Below are positions 7,817 through 16,100 of a DNA stretch of 27,235 nt, one piece after another. Made by a program: the position numbers and the translations under genes. Numbering within the stretch: the stretch's first letter is position 1; every line of letters begins with the position of its first letter. The stretch is from assembly GCA_900557355.1 (NCBI GenBank), contig USSR01000012.1, positions 1 to 27,235 of the forward strand, given 5' to 3'. The stretch is from an uncultured Bacteroides sp. GTDB lineage: Bacteria > Bacteroidota > Bacteroidia > Bacteroidales > Bacteroidaceae. The notes beneath the pieces were generated by a model that was not told where the DNA came from, did not search any database, and saw only the letters and a list, made by a program, of their open reading frames with translations.

Positions 7817-8962
7817 ATGAAAATAATAGGACTATATTTGAAATTCTCCTTCCTTCTATCTCTAATACTAACGACTTCCCGGATAACGGCACAGAATCTG
7901 CCCGATGGCATACAATATAAAATCACCGGGCGTCTATTAATGGATGGAGGAGTGTATCTGAAGAATCCGAATAACTTTGGCAACGGCACGGAATTTAATG
8001 ACCTTCGCATCGGTGTAAAAGCTACCTATCAGAACTGGGGAATGAAACTGGAAATGGGATATGCCGGAAACAAAGTAGCCATCAAAGATGCTTTTGCCAC
8101 CTATTCCTATAAGAATAGTTCCATTCAGATAGGACAATTCTATGAGCCATTCAGTCTCGATATGATTTGTAGTACATTTGATCTTCGCTTCAACCAATCT
8201 CCGGGAGCTGTGCTGGCATTGACAAATAGCCGACGTATGGGAGTAGCCTATTCCTATCGTACCCAATATTACTATCTGTGTGGCGGATTCTTTACCGATA
8301 ATGATTTGAGCAACCTGAAAAACGCATCGCAAGGATATGCCATTGACGGACGTTTGGTTTACCGTCCACTTTATGAGCAAGCGAAACTGATACATATAGG
8401 ATTAGCAGCTATCCATCGTACACCGGACGGCACGCTTCCCGAAGATGAGAACAGGAATACGTTTACTTATAAATCTCCGGGCGTGAGCACGATTGATAAT
8501 CGTACATTAATACAAGCAGATGTAGATCATGCAGCATCCCAATTTAAAATAGGAACCGAACTGCTAATTTACTATCATAAATTCTTTCTTCAGGGTGAAT
8601 ACATCCGCGCCCATGTAAAACGGGAAAAGGGTTTTGAGAACTATACGGCACAAGGAGCTTATCTGCAATGTTCCTGGCTATTGTTGGGACAGAATTATCT
8701 GTATGACGAAGAAGTAGCCTGTCCCGGAAGACCGGAAGGAAAAGCACTTGAACTATGTGCCCGTTTCAATTATCTCTCTCTGAATGATGCCGGAATAAAA
8801 GGCGGAACACAGAAAGACCTCTCCTTCGGATTGAATTACTATATCAATAAACACATTGCTGTCAAATTGAATTATAGCTACTTCATCCCCGGCTCGCATA
8901 TCAAAGAGATCGAAAGCACAAACTTTAGTGTAGTACAGGGACGTTTTCAATTCATATTCTAG
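7817..8962 (+). CDS. OprO/OprP-type outer-membrane porin
   Basis: This is a 381-residue protein with a signal peptide (cleavage near RITA, residue 25) and a beta-barrel pattern throughout that ends in an aromatic C-terminus (GRFQFIF). The N-terminal part, with GRLLMDGGVYLKN, FNDLRIGVKATY, then KDAFATYSYKNSSIQIGQF, matches the phosphate-selective porin O/P layout, where an internal x-G-Q-[FY] precedes a strand with conserved glutamate and proline (YEPFSL). It is 13 bases downstream of the DUF5690-like carrier and is translationally linked to it. Most family members in Bacteroidetes are not shown to be phosphate-specific, so the name gives architecture rather than substrate. The regulator relic begins four bases after its stop codon. 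Confidence 0.75.
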   Translation: MKIIGLYLKFSFLLSLILTTSRITAQNLPDGIQYKITGRLLMDGGVYLKNPNNFGNGTEFNDLRIGVKATYQNWGMKLEMGYAGNKVAIKDAFATYSYKNSSIQIGQFYEPFSLDMICSTFDLRFNQSPGAVLALTNSRRMGVAYSYRTQYYYLCGGFFTDNDLSNLKNASQGYAIDGRLVYRPLYEQAKLIHIGLAAIHRTPDGTLPEDENRNTFTYKSPGVSTIDNRTLIQADVDHAASQFKIGTELLIYYHKFFLQGEYIRAHVKREKGFENYTAQGAYLQCSWLLLGQNYLYDEEVACPGRPEGKALELCARFNYLSLNDAGIKGGTQKDLSFGLNYYINKHIAVKLNYSYFIPGSHIKEIESTNFSVVQGRFQFIF

Positions 8963-8965
8963 TAC

Positions 8966-9103
8966 TTGGCAGTTCCGTTCGAATAAAGCTATAATAAAGA
9001 ATAGGAAGGTGTATTGTATACTAGTTTTACTAAATGTTTCAAAGACATATCGAGAGCACTGCCGACTCAATATGCAGAACCGTATGTAAAAAGTAAAAAA
9101 TAA
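8966..9103 (+). pseudogene. Relic of an AraC/HTCS regulator C-terminus
   Basis: Bases 9008-9103 read in one frame as GVLYTSFTKCFKD then ISRALPTQYAEPYVKSKK and a TAA stop. This lines up with the end of the intact HTCS downstream (SYFSKCFREMFG ... LPKQYAEESGRKE), including the K-C-F, L-P and Q-Y-A positions. Upstream, 8966-9007 still resembles the preceding helix (TTGGCAGTT ... GCTATAAT, roughly L-A-V ... I-A-Y-N) but only with frame shifts, and two stops interrupt the main frame (around 8984 and 9005). There is no start and no sensor, kinase or receiver part. I infer that a second HTCS or AraC regulator once ended here and was deleted, leaving its last 45 or so codons. Chance similarity is unlikely given the matched stop position. 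Confidence 0.75.
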
Positions 9104-9133
9104 GAAGACAGAAAAAACTGGAATGTTCTAGGT

Positions 9134-9178
9134 AAATCTCCTTTATTGTTCGTAATAGACAATAAAGGAGATTTTTTG
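9134..9178 (+). terminator. Rho-independent terminator between porin and GH28-like gene
   Basis: A perfect 16-bp stem is formed by 9134-9149 (AAATCTCCTTTATTGT) and 9159-9174 (ACAATAAAGGAGATTT) with a 9-base loop, followed by more T. It follows the regulator relic, not the porin stop directly, so it may be the old terminator of the lost regulator that now serves the porin operon. In the rest of the 8963-9298 gap I see only an imperfect promoter-like TTTG (9213-9216) and TAGTTTTA (9241-9248), with spacing too long to call. Confidence 0.88.
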
Positions 9179-9298
9179 CATTGGTTATTTTTTCTATAGT
9201 TTCTGTTACCAGTTTGCCAACCTGGGTGGAATAGAAAGTATAGTTTTAGAAAGAACTTCAATAAACAGAATAATTAAAATATAACATAGTTTAGTGAT

Positions 9299-10711
9299 AT
9301 GAATATAGTAGGAGTTTTATCAGGTAAAAGAAAATGTTTGTTAGCAATAGCTATTGCATTTTCGACATTCGGGAATGCCCAATTAGTAACCTATCCGGAA
9401 GGATTGAACACTGGTATGCCACATAATGATGATTATACAGTCAAAGTACGTGAAGCAGGCGGTGAATGGAAAGATGTATTCGAATATGAAGTCCAAGTAG
9501 ATATGGATCGGGTACAATCTGCTTCAATGGTACAGTTTGATATAGGCAGTCCCGTAGAAGTGATGGTGAAAAAGAACAATGGCACCATTCAGGATGTGAA
9601 AATCCGTCCGTTAGCAATAGGTATACAACATACGGTAAACCACAATGCTATCTTTTTTACACTCACTAGACCTCAATGCCTGTCGATTGAGTTTAACGGT
9701 GATCGTTTGCATAATCTTCATTTGTTTGCTAATCCTTTAGAAACAGAAACTTATACTGAAAGCAGTGACAAAGTAATGTATTTCGGACCGGGTGTCCATC
9801 GTCCGAAAGATTTGCCGAATACACAGATACAGATTCCTTCCAATACTACTGTTTATTTAGCTCCCGGAGCTGTTGTAAAAGCTAAATTATTGATTGACAA
9901 AGCTGAAAATGTACGCATTGTCGGGCGTGGTATTCTCGACCATCCGATCCGTGGAATAGAAGTTACTCATTCTAAAAATATATGGATTGACGGTATTACA
10001 GTTATAAATCCAGATCACTATACAGTATTTGGTGGTGAGTCTACAGGGTTGACCATCAATAATTTAAAGTCTTTTAGTTGTAAAGGATGGAGTGATGGCA
10101 TAGATCTGATGTGTTGCAGTGACGTATTAATAGACAATGTTTTTATGCGGAACAGTGATGATTGTATTGCCATCTATGCCCATCGCTGGAACTATTACGG
10201 AGGAAGTCGTAACGTGACTTTACAGAATTCAATCCTTTGGGCGGATATTGCTCATCCGATCAACATTGGAGGACACGGTAACCCGGACGATAAGGCTGGA
10301 GAGATTCTTGAGAATATAACTGTCCGTAATGTCGATATTCTGGAACATGATGAAGATGATCTTCTTTATCAGGGCTGTATGGCAGTGGATTGCGGTGATA
10401 AAAACTTGGTACGCAAGGCATTATTTGAGGATATCCGTGTAGAGAATATCCAGGAGGGAAGATTGTTTCATATTAATGTTCGTTTCAATTCAAAGTATGA
10501 TAAGCAACCCGGCCGGGGAATTGAAGATATTATTTTTCGGAATATCATTTATAATGGAGTAGGGGAGAATCCATCTCTATTGAAAGGGTTTGATAAAGAA
10601 CGTTCCGTCAAGAATATCATCTTCGATAATGTGATTATCAACGGCATGAAGATGAAAAATATAGATGATTTTATCACGAATGAATACATAAAGAATATCA
10701 CAGTCAAATAG
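9299..10711 (+). CDS. GH28-like right-handed beta-helix glycoside hydrolase
   Basis: This is a 470-residue exported protein (signal peptide ending near GNA, residue 27). After an N-terminal beta domain of about 150 residues it carries a parallel beta-helix with repeated I-x-N-V/I turns. GH28-type active-site blocks are visible: WSDGIDL (D266, D269), NSDDCIAIY (D287, D288) and GGHGN (H326). The 21-residue distance between D266 and D287 is what polygalacturonases show between their NTD and DD motifs. The NTD is changed to WSD, the gap from DD to GHG is longer than usual, and the R-I-K motif after GHG is not seen. It would hydrolyse a uronic-acid or related glycosidic bond by an inverting mechanism, but the missing substrate-binding R-I-K makes plain polygalacturonan doubtful. 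It is the first gene of the PUL half of the window, with a 447-base gap after it. Confidence 0.78.
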   Translation: MNIVGVLSGKRKCLLAIAIAFSTFGNAQLVTYPEGLNTGMPHNDDYTVKVREAGGEWKDVFEYEVQVDMDRVQSASMVQFDIGSPVEVMVKKNNGTIQDVKIRPLAIGIQHTVNHNAIFFTLTRPQCLSIEFNGDRLHNLHLFANPLETETYTESSDKVMYFGPGVHRPKDLPNTQIQIPSNTTVYLAPGAVVKAKLLIDKAENVRIVGRGILDHPIRGIEVTHSKNIWIDGITVINPDHYTVFGGESTGLTINNLKSFSCKGWSDGIDLMCCSDVLIDNVFMRNSDDCIAIYAHRWNYYGGSRNVTLQNSILWADIAHPINIGGHGNPDDKAGEILENITVRNVDILEHDEDDLLYQGCMAVDCGDKNLVRKALFEDIRVENIQEGRLFHINVRFNSKYDKQPGRGIEDIIFRNIIYNGVGENPSLLKGFDKERSVKNIIFDNVIINGMKMKNIDDFITNEYIKNITVK

Positions 10712-10819
10712 CATAATCTGGTATATGAAGTATGAATGGAAAAATCTCTTTGTATTAGGTGCAAACTTCTTTTCTTCTAATATCAAACTTTCTTTAGGTT
10801 AAACATAAACTATAAATGC

Positions 10820-10866
10820 AAGTTTCATTTATATAATTAGAACTTGCAATTATATAAATGAAACTT
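10820..10866 (+). repeat. Perfect 19-bp inverted repeat, possible terminator of the GH28-like gene
   Basis: Bases 10820-10838 (AAGTTTCATTTATATAATT) are the exact reverse complement of 10848-10866, with the 9-base loop AGAACTTGC. A T-rich run (TTCGTTTTTAT) follows, so it could end transcription of the GH28-like gene, although the stem is almost all A-T. The loop sequence CTTGC is shared with a second copy at 10885-10889, and TGCAAG just left of the stem (10817-10822) is its complement. This gives a layered repeat pattern unlike an ordinary terminator and could also be a small mobile-element remnant. Confidence 0.7.
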
Positions 10867-11119
10867 TCGTTTTTATAATCAAAGCTTGCAATTATAGATT
10901 TCTATTAGATAAGAGTAACTTTAGTATTAGAAGGAAAGAACTTTGCAATAGGAAGATAATAACTTATCTATTAATAGATGAGAGCAAAGCTGCACTGGAA
11001 TCAGAATTAAGGAGTCTGGAAGAGAACCATGAGTATAAATACAAGAGTTTTATTCCCGGGTTTATGCTAATCAAAGTAAATGTTTCATTCACTTTGAACT
11101 CCTTTTTATTACTAAATAC

Positions 11120-11127
11120 TATCTTTG
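11120..11127 (+). promoter_or_regulatory. Putative -7 element for the lyase-HTCS unit
   Basis: TATCTTTG matches TAnnTTTG exactly and would give a leader of about 27 bases before the ATG at 11159. A TTTG at 11093-11096 could be the -33 box, but the 23-base gap is a little longer than usual. Confidence 0.5.
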
Positions 11128-11158
11128 CTTATCACTTGTATAAAAAACGAATCGCACT

Positions 11159-13072
11159 ATGATTAACAAAATTATATGGATTATTGGGATTGTATGGATT
11201 GGGAATATTCAAAATGGAGTGCAAGCGCAACGACGTAACTTTATCCATCCCGGAATCACCTATACCCAAGGTGATTTAGACCGGATGAAAGCTATGGTCA
11301 AGGCGAAACATGAGCCTTATTATTCTACTTTTCTGAAATTAAAGGAATCTCCCTATTCTTCACTCAATACGCAAGTTATCAATCGGGGAAAACAAATCAG
11401 AGAAGGACGTTTTAATGCTACTATCGGAGTAGATGGCAGGCGGGCACATGACTTAGCATTGCTTTGGCATCTGACGGGCGATGAGGCTTATGCCCGTAAA
11501 GCGGTCGAATATCTGAATGCTAATTCTTATTATACCAATACAAGTAGTCGTGGAACAGGACCATTAGATAACGGAAAGATTTACCTTTTAATTGATGCCG
11601 CCGAATTAATGCGTGATTATTCCGGTTGGAAAGTAGAAGACCAGCAACGTTTTAAAAATATGTTGGTCTATCCTGGATATAGCAATACGGAAGATTTCTC
11701 TTCCAAATATGCAAATTACTGGGATGATTCAAAGAACGGAGTTACATTCTATTGGAATATTTTTAATTTCGATGCCGCAAGGTTTGGTAATCAAGGACTT
11801 TTCGCTGCTCGTGGAATGATGGCAATGGGGATTTACTTAGATAACGAAGTAATGTATGACCGTGCTTACCGTTATTTATTGGGAATGAAGCATCGACCGG
11901 ATGATTTACCTTATCCTTCAGGACCGACGGTCACTAGCAAAGAACCGATTAAGAAATCACCAACCATGCTTGATTATAAATTGGAAGGAAGAGAAAACAA
12001 GATTTCAGATTATGGATACGATGAACAGCTACAGTATTATATCTATCCAAACGGTCAATGTCAGGAGTCGAGTCGCGACCAGGGATATGTATTGGCAGGT
12101 ATCCACAATTATGTAGCTATCGCAGAAATGGCATGGAATCAGGGAGATTCTTTGTATAATTGTCTCAATAACCGTTTGCTTCTTGGTTTGGAATGGAACT
12201 ATCGTTATAACCTCTCTAAAGTCCAGACCTATGAAGAGCAAAAAGAGCCTTGGGAACCGACAAGTTATAGTAAGAATTCAAATGAAGTTACCTTTGAGAA
12301 CGGAAAATTTCTCCAGATAAAAAGCCGTAGTGGACGTTGGGAATCCGTAGCCGTATCTCCTCACGGACGTGGAGACGTAGCAGGTAGTGGCGGAACTCGT
12401 GAAATGGCATTGGCGCATTATGCAGTACGTGCTGGATTGCCGGAGAACAACTATACTTGGTTGAAACGTTACCGTGATTATATGATAGAACATCACGGTT
12501 GCGAAAACTGGGGGATAGCACCCAACTGGTTTTATGAATGGACTGGCTGGGGAACATTGACCAAGCGATTGACTCCCTGGATGGCAGGCGATCCCGTTTC
12601 TTTCTCTACGGGAAAGCGTGTATCAGGAATTCATTTGCTACCTAGTGAAATATCGGCTGCCGATTACGATTATTATTGTCTTGCGGAAGATCCCGAAGGG
12701 CATACCTATCACAATGTAGGAAAGAAACGTGGCAACGAATACAGACCTGACGGAGCAGTAGAGCTACGAAAAGAAGAAGATAATTACGTCGTTACCCAAA
12801 TAGAAGATGGAGAATGGATGAATTATACTGTAAGTATTCCTACCGATGGAGATTATACCGTTTATCTTGTTTATCAATCAAAAGGAAATTCTTTATTGTC
12901 CGTAGCTTCTGATTCAGAAGTAAAGACAGAACCCATGCAATTACCCAGTTCTATACAATGGACGGAAAGAGAAATAGGAAAACTCACTCTTCCCGCAGGA
13001 GCTTGTGTACTTCGTTTACAGATAGAGCAAGCCGGAGATAAACTCGAAATTCAGAAAATAATAGTAAAGTAG
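11159..13072 (+). CDS. Alginate-lyase-fold polysaccharide lyase with C-terminal CBM-like domain
   Basis: This is a 637-residue protein with a signal peptide ending near VQA (residue 23), so probably periplasmic. It opens with HPGITYTQGDLDRMKAMV, the entry typical of alginate-lyase-type alpha/alpha-toroid enzymes. Two family blocks follow: NFDAARFGNQGLFAARGMM (about 202-220) and NGQCQESSRDQGYVLAGI (about 298-315), the second holding the conserved E-x-S-R-D. NWGIAPNWFYEWTGWG (about 450-465) is aromatic, as expected near a sugar cleft. From about residue 495 a separate beta domain (ISAADYDYY ... GNEYRPDGAVEL ... IEDGEWMNYTV) resembles CBM6/35-type modules. The enzyme would cleave a uronate-containing glycan by beta-elimination. 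PL5-, PL38- and related families share these motifs and I cannot choose among them. The HTCS start lies 53 bases downstream, so the two are probably cotranscribed. Confidence 0.75.
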   Translation: MINKIIWIIGIVWIGNIQNGVQAQRRNFIHPGITYTQGDLDRMKAMVKAKHEPYYSTFLKLKESPYSSLNTQVINRGKQIREGRFNATIGVDGRRAHDLALLWHLTGDEAYARKAVEYLNANSYYTNTSSRGTGPLDNGKIYLLIDAAELMRDYSGWKVEDQQRFKNMLVYPGYSNTEDFSSKYANYWDDSKNGVTFYWNIFNFDAARFGNQGLFAARGMMAMGIYLDNEVMYDRAYRYLLGMKHRPDDLPYPSGPTVTSKEPIKKSPTMLDYKLEGRENKISDYGYDEQLQYYIYPNGQCQESSRDQGYVLAGIHNYVAIAEMAWNQGDSLYNCLNNRLLLGLEWNYRYNLSKVQTYEEQKEPWEPTSYSKNSNEVTFENGKFLQIKSRSGRWESVAVSPHGRGDVAGSGGTREMALAHYAVRAGLPENNYTWLKRYRDYMIEHHGCENWGIAPNWFYEWTGWGTLTKRLTPWMAGDPVSFSTGKRVSGIHLLPSEISAADYDYYCLAEDPEGHTYHNVGKKRGNEYRPDGAVELRKEEDNYVVTQIEDGEWMNYTVSIPTDGDYTVYLVYQSKGNSLLSVASDSEVKTEPMQLPSSIQWTEREIGKLTLPAGACVLRLQIEQAGDKLEIQKIIVK

Positions 13073-13125
13073 GATAAGGGGATTTGATTCTTCGTTCGTA
13101 CTTAATAATAGTACTACAAAAAAAG

Positions 13126-16100
13126 ATGGCCATGAAAATTCGAATATGTTTGTTAATCATACTAATGGGATTATTGTATCCGGGTTATATTAGCTCGCAA
13201 GAATCCCCTTATGTATTCCGCCAGATTGGAGTTGTCGAAGGATTACCGGATAACTATGTAAAAAGCGTTTTCCCCATTCCCGACGGACGTATCGGTGTGC
13301 GAAGTACTGTGTTATTAAGCCTGTATGATGGTGCGAACTATTCAAATTTCCCTTTCAATATTCATGGCGAATATTCGATAGCATATAACCATATTATTCC
13401 CGAACAATATATTGATGCCGACAAACGTTTGTGGATGAAAGAACGCAAGAGCCTACGCGTCTTCGATTTGACTACCGAACAGTACATCTATAACGTAGAT
13501 TCTTTATTTCAACAATTCGGCTTAAAGGATAAAGTGGCGGACCTGATTATTGATTCAGAGAAACATTGTTGGTTTCTGACGCCGGGTTCCTCTGTCTATA
13601 TGTACGATGCAGAGACAAAATCAATCGAACAGGTTTGTAGGAATGATGAGTTTATGGAATACTATGGAGGATTACTCGGAGTAGAAAGTCATGGAAAATA
13701 CAGTTGGATGGTTCATCAGAAAGGGGCTATCCGTTGCTACGATTTAGAAAAGAAACGTTTCGTGCATCAACTTGATTTCCTGAAAGACCAACTGAAACCG
13801 GATGACCGTGTGGTTTTGAAGATACTCGATAATGGTGACTTTTGGTTGATGTGGGATCGTGGAGTAGGCTATTATGATGTCTATAATAAAAAATGGAACC
13901 AAATTTCAGGTATCCAACTCGGACACTATTCATGGTTTACTTCTATGGATGTGGATAAAGGTGGAAATGCATGGGTAGGAACCGTTATCGATGGATTCTA
14001 TGTCATTGATATGCACAATTTCTCTGTAACCCGGACACTGGATATTCCTTTATTATCAGGTAATACAGTACGAAACGGTATTCAAAGCATCTATTGCGAC
14101 CGGGAAAATAATTCCGTTTGGATAGGACTTTATAATCAGGGAATGTGTTATTATCATCCCAGCATGAATAAAATAGTGCTGTACAATAAGAAGATGATAA
14201 ATGGCGACTGGAAAGGAGAGGAAATCCGCTGTATGCTCGAAACATCTAAAGGAGAAATTCTGATGGGTACTACGCAGGGTGTCTATCGCTATGAACCGGA
14301 GACTAAAAGCATGAACAGATTCTATCATGAATTCAGTCAGAAGAATTGCCGTGTACTTTATGAGGACAGCAAGAAGCGTGTTTGGGTCGGAACATACCAC
14401 GATGGGCTCTACTGCATAGATCATGGAAAGGTACAATCTTACGATTATCCCGATACGGATTATCAGAATGAATTGGATTTCAGTAATATCCGTGTCATGG
14501 TCGAAGATTCTTCCGGTCGATTGTGGGTAAGTATATATGGTGGTGTAGGATTATTCAATCCTGAAAACGGGCAAATAAACTTATTGTCCGAACAGTTTCC
14601 CGAACTCAAAAAATATAAAGTAGCGAATGCATTGGCCATAGATAATCAATCCCGGTTGGTCGTAGGCAGTGATAACGGACTCTACATTTACGATCCTGCA
14701 ACGAATAAAATATGGATACCGGAGGAAGACGGCCAGGCTAATTCTATTTTCAATCAGGGAAGTATCAAGTATAATCAGATACTCAAAGACCATGAGGGAA
14801 CTTTATGGTTTGCTACACAATATGGCTTGAGCGTTTTGACTTACAATGGGCAAAGCTACACATTAGGGAAAGAAGAAGGTCTGTCTAAAGCTATCCTGAA
14901 CGTAGTGGAAGATAAGAACCATGATATATGGATTTCGACAGTCACTTCTATTTATAAGATAAAAGTAGACAGAAGAGCAGATAAATACAGCTTTCATGTA
15001 ATCAGCTGTCTGTCGGAAGATGAAATCCGTCAGGATGATTTATATAGTTTCCCTTCGTTAATGACCAGGGACAATCAGCTTTTCCTGGGGCTGATGAACG
15101 GCTTTATTGCTTTCTCACCAGAAAACATGATAGATAATCAGTGCCTCAATCGTCCTCTGTTTACTTCATTCCGCTTGTTTAATGTTCCGGTTGTTTCGGG
15201 CGAAGCATATAACGGACGTGTCTTATTTGATAAAGCATTAAGTTATTCGGACGAAGTACAATTAAAATATGATGAGAACTATATCACACTTGAGTTTTCT
15301 GGTCTGAACTTCCCTAATCCTTCTCAAACCTCTTTCCGTTACCAACTGGAAGGATTTGACAAAGAATGGACGGAAACCCTTTTTGAGAATGGACAAGGAC
15401 GTGTGGTCTATAATAATCTCCCTTCGGGCGAATACATCTTCCGTGTGTCCGCTGCCGGAAACGACCGGATATGGGGACCGGAGTCTGCATTCAAAATTGT
15501 CATTCATCCCCCGTTCTGGGATACACTGGCCGCTCGTATTTTCTATGTAATTTTAGTTATTCTCTTAATCTTCGGGCTGATCTACGTAATAAACCGCCGC
15601 AACCGGCAGAAGATGATTCGTATGCAAGAAGAGGAAGCGTTGAAGCAGAAAGAAGAACTGGATCAGATGAAATTCCGCTTCTTCACAAATATAAGCCATG
15701 AACTCCGCACTCCGCTGACATTGATTATCACGCCATTAGACATGGTGATACGTCGATTGACAGACGATGCGATGAAAAAGCAACTGAATACCATCTATAA
15801 GAATGCTCAAAACCTATTGTCATTGGTGAATCAGCTACTCGATTTCCGCAAACTGGAAATGAAAGGAGAGAGGTTGCATCTGATGAACGGCGATATGGAG
15901 GAATTTATTGTTTCTGCCTATAACAACTTCATGCCAATGGCAGTAGAGAAGCACCTTAACTTTGTGAACCAATCTGAACATAGAGCGCTTTATATGTTCT
16001 TCGACCGGGATAAGGTACATAAGATTATGAATAATCTCTTGTCCAACGCCTTCAAATATACACCGCAGGGAGGCACAGTGAACTTACAGCTCGCGACAGA

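Larger units (their letters stand above)
10712..11158. other. 447-base gap with inverted and direct repeats, no confident gene
   Basis: This AT-rich gap follows the GH28-like gene. It contains a perfect hairpin (10820-10866), direct copies of CTTGCAATTATA (10843-10854 and 10885-10896), a 14-base palindrome ATCTATTAATAGAT (10966-10979) and a promoter candidate (11120-11127). One forward frame stays open from before 10860 to a TGA at 11160-11162 but has no early ATG. Its middle part, around 10977-11060, reads like coding sequence (DESKAALESELRSLEENHE). I could not tie it to a family, so I leave it as a possible gene remnant. Confidence 0.6.

Noticed and set aside
9213..9248. Promoter for the GH28-like gene (TTTG at 9213 and TAGTTTTA at 9241)
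   Set aside because: The last base of the -7 element does not match and the 24-base gap is too long, so the promoter is not called.
13084..13125. TTG start extending the HTCS by 14 residues
   Set aside because: The ATG at 13126 gives a cleaner signal peptide start; the extension would place extra hydrophobic residues before it.
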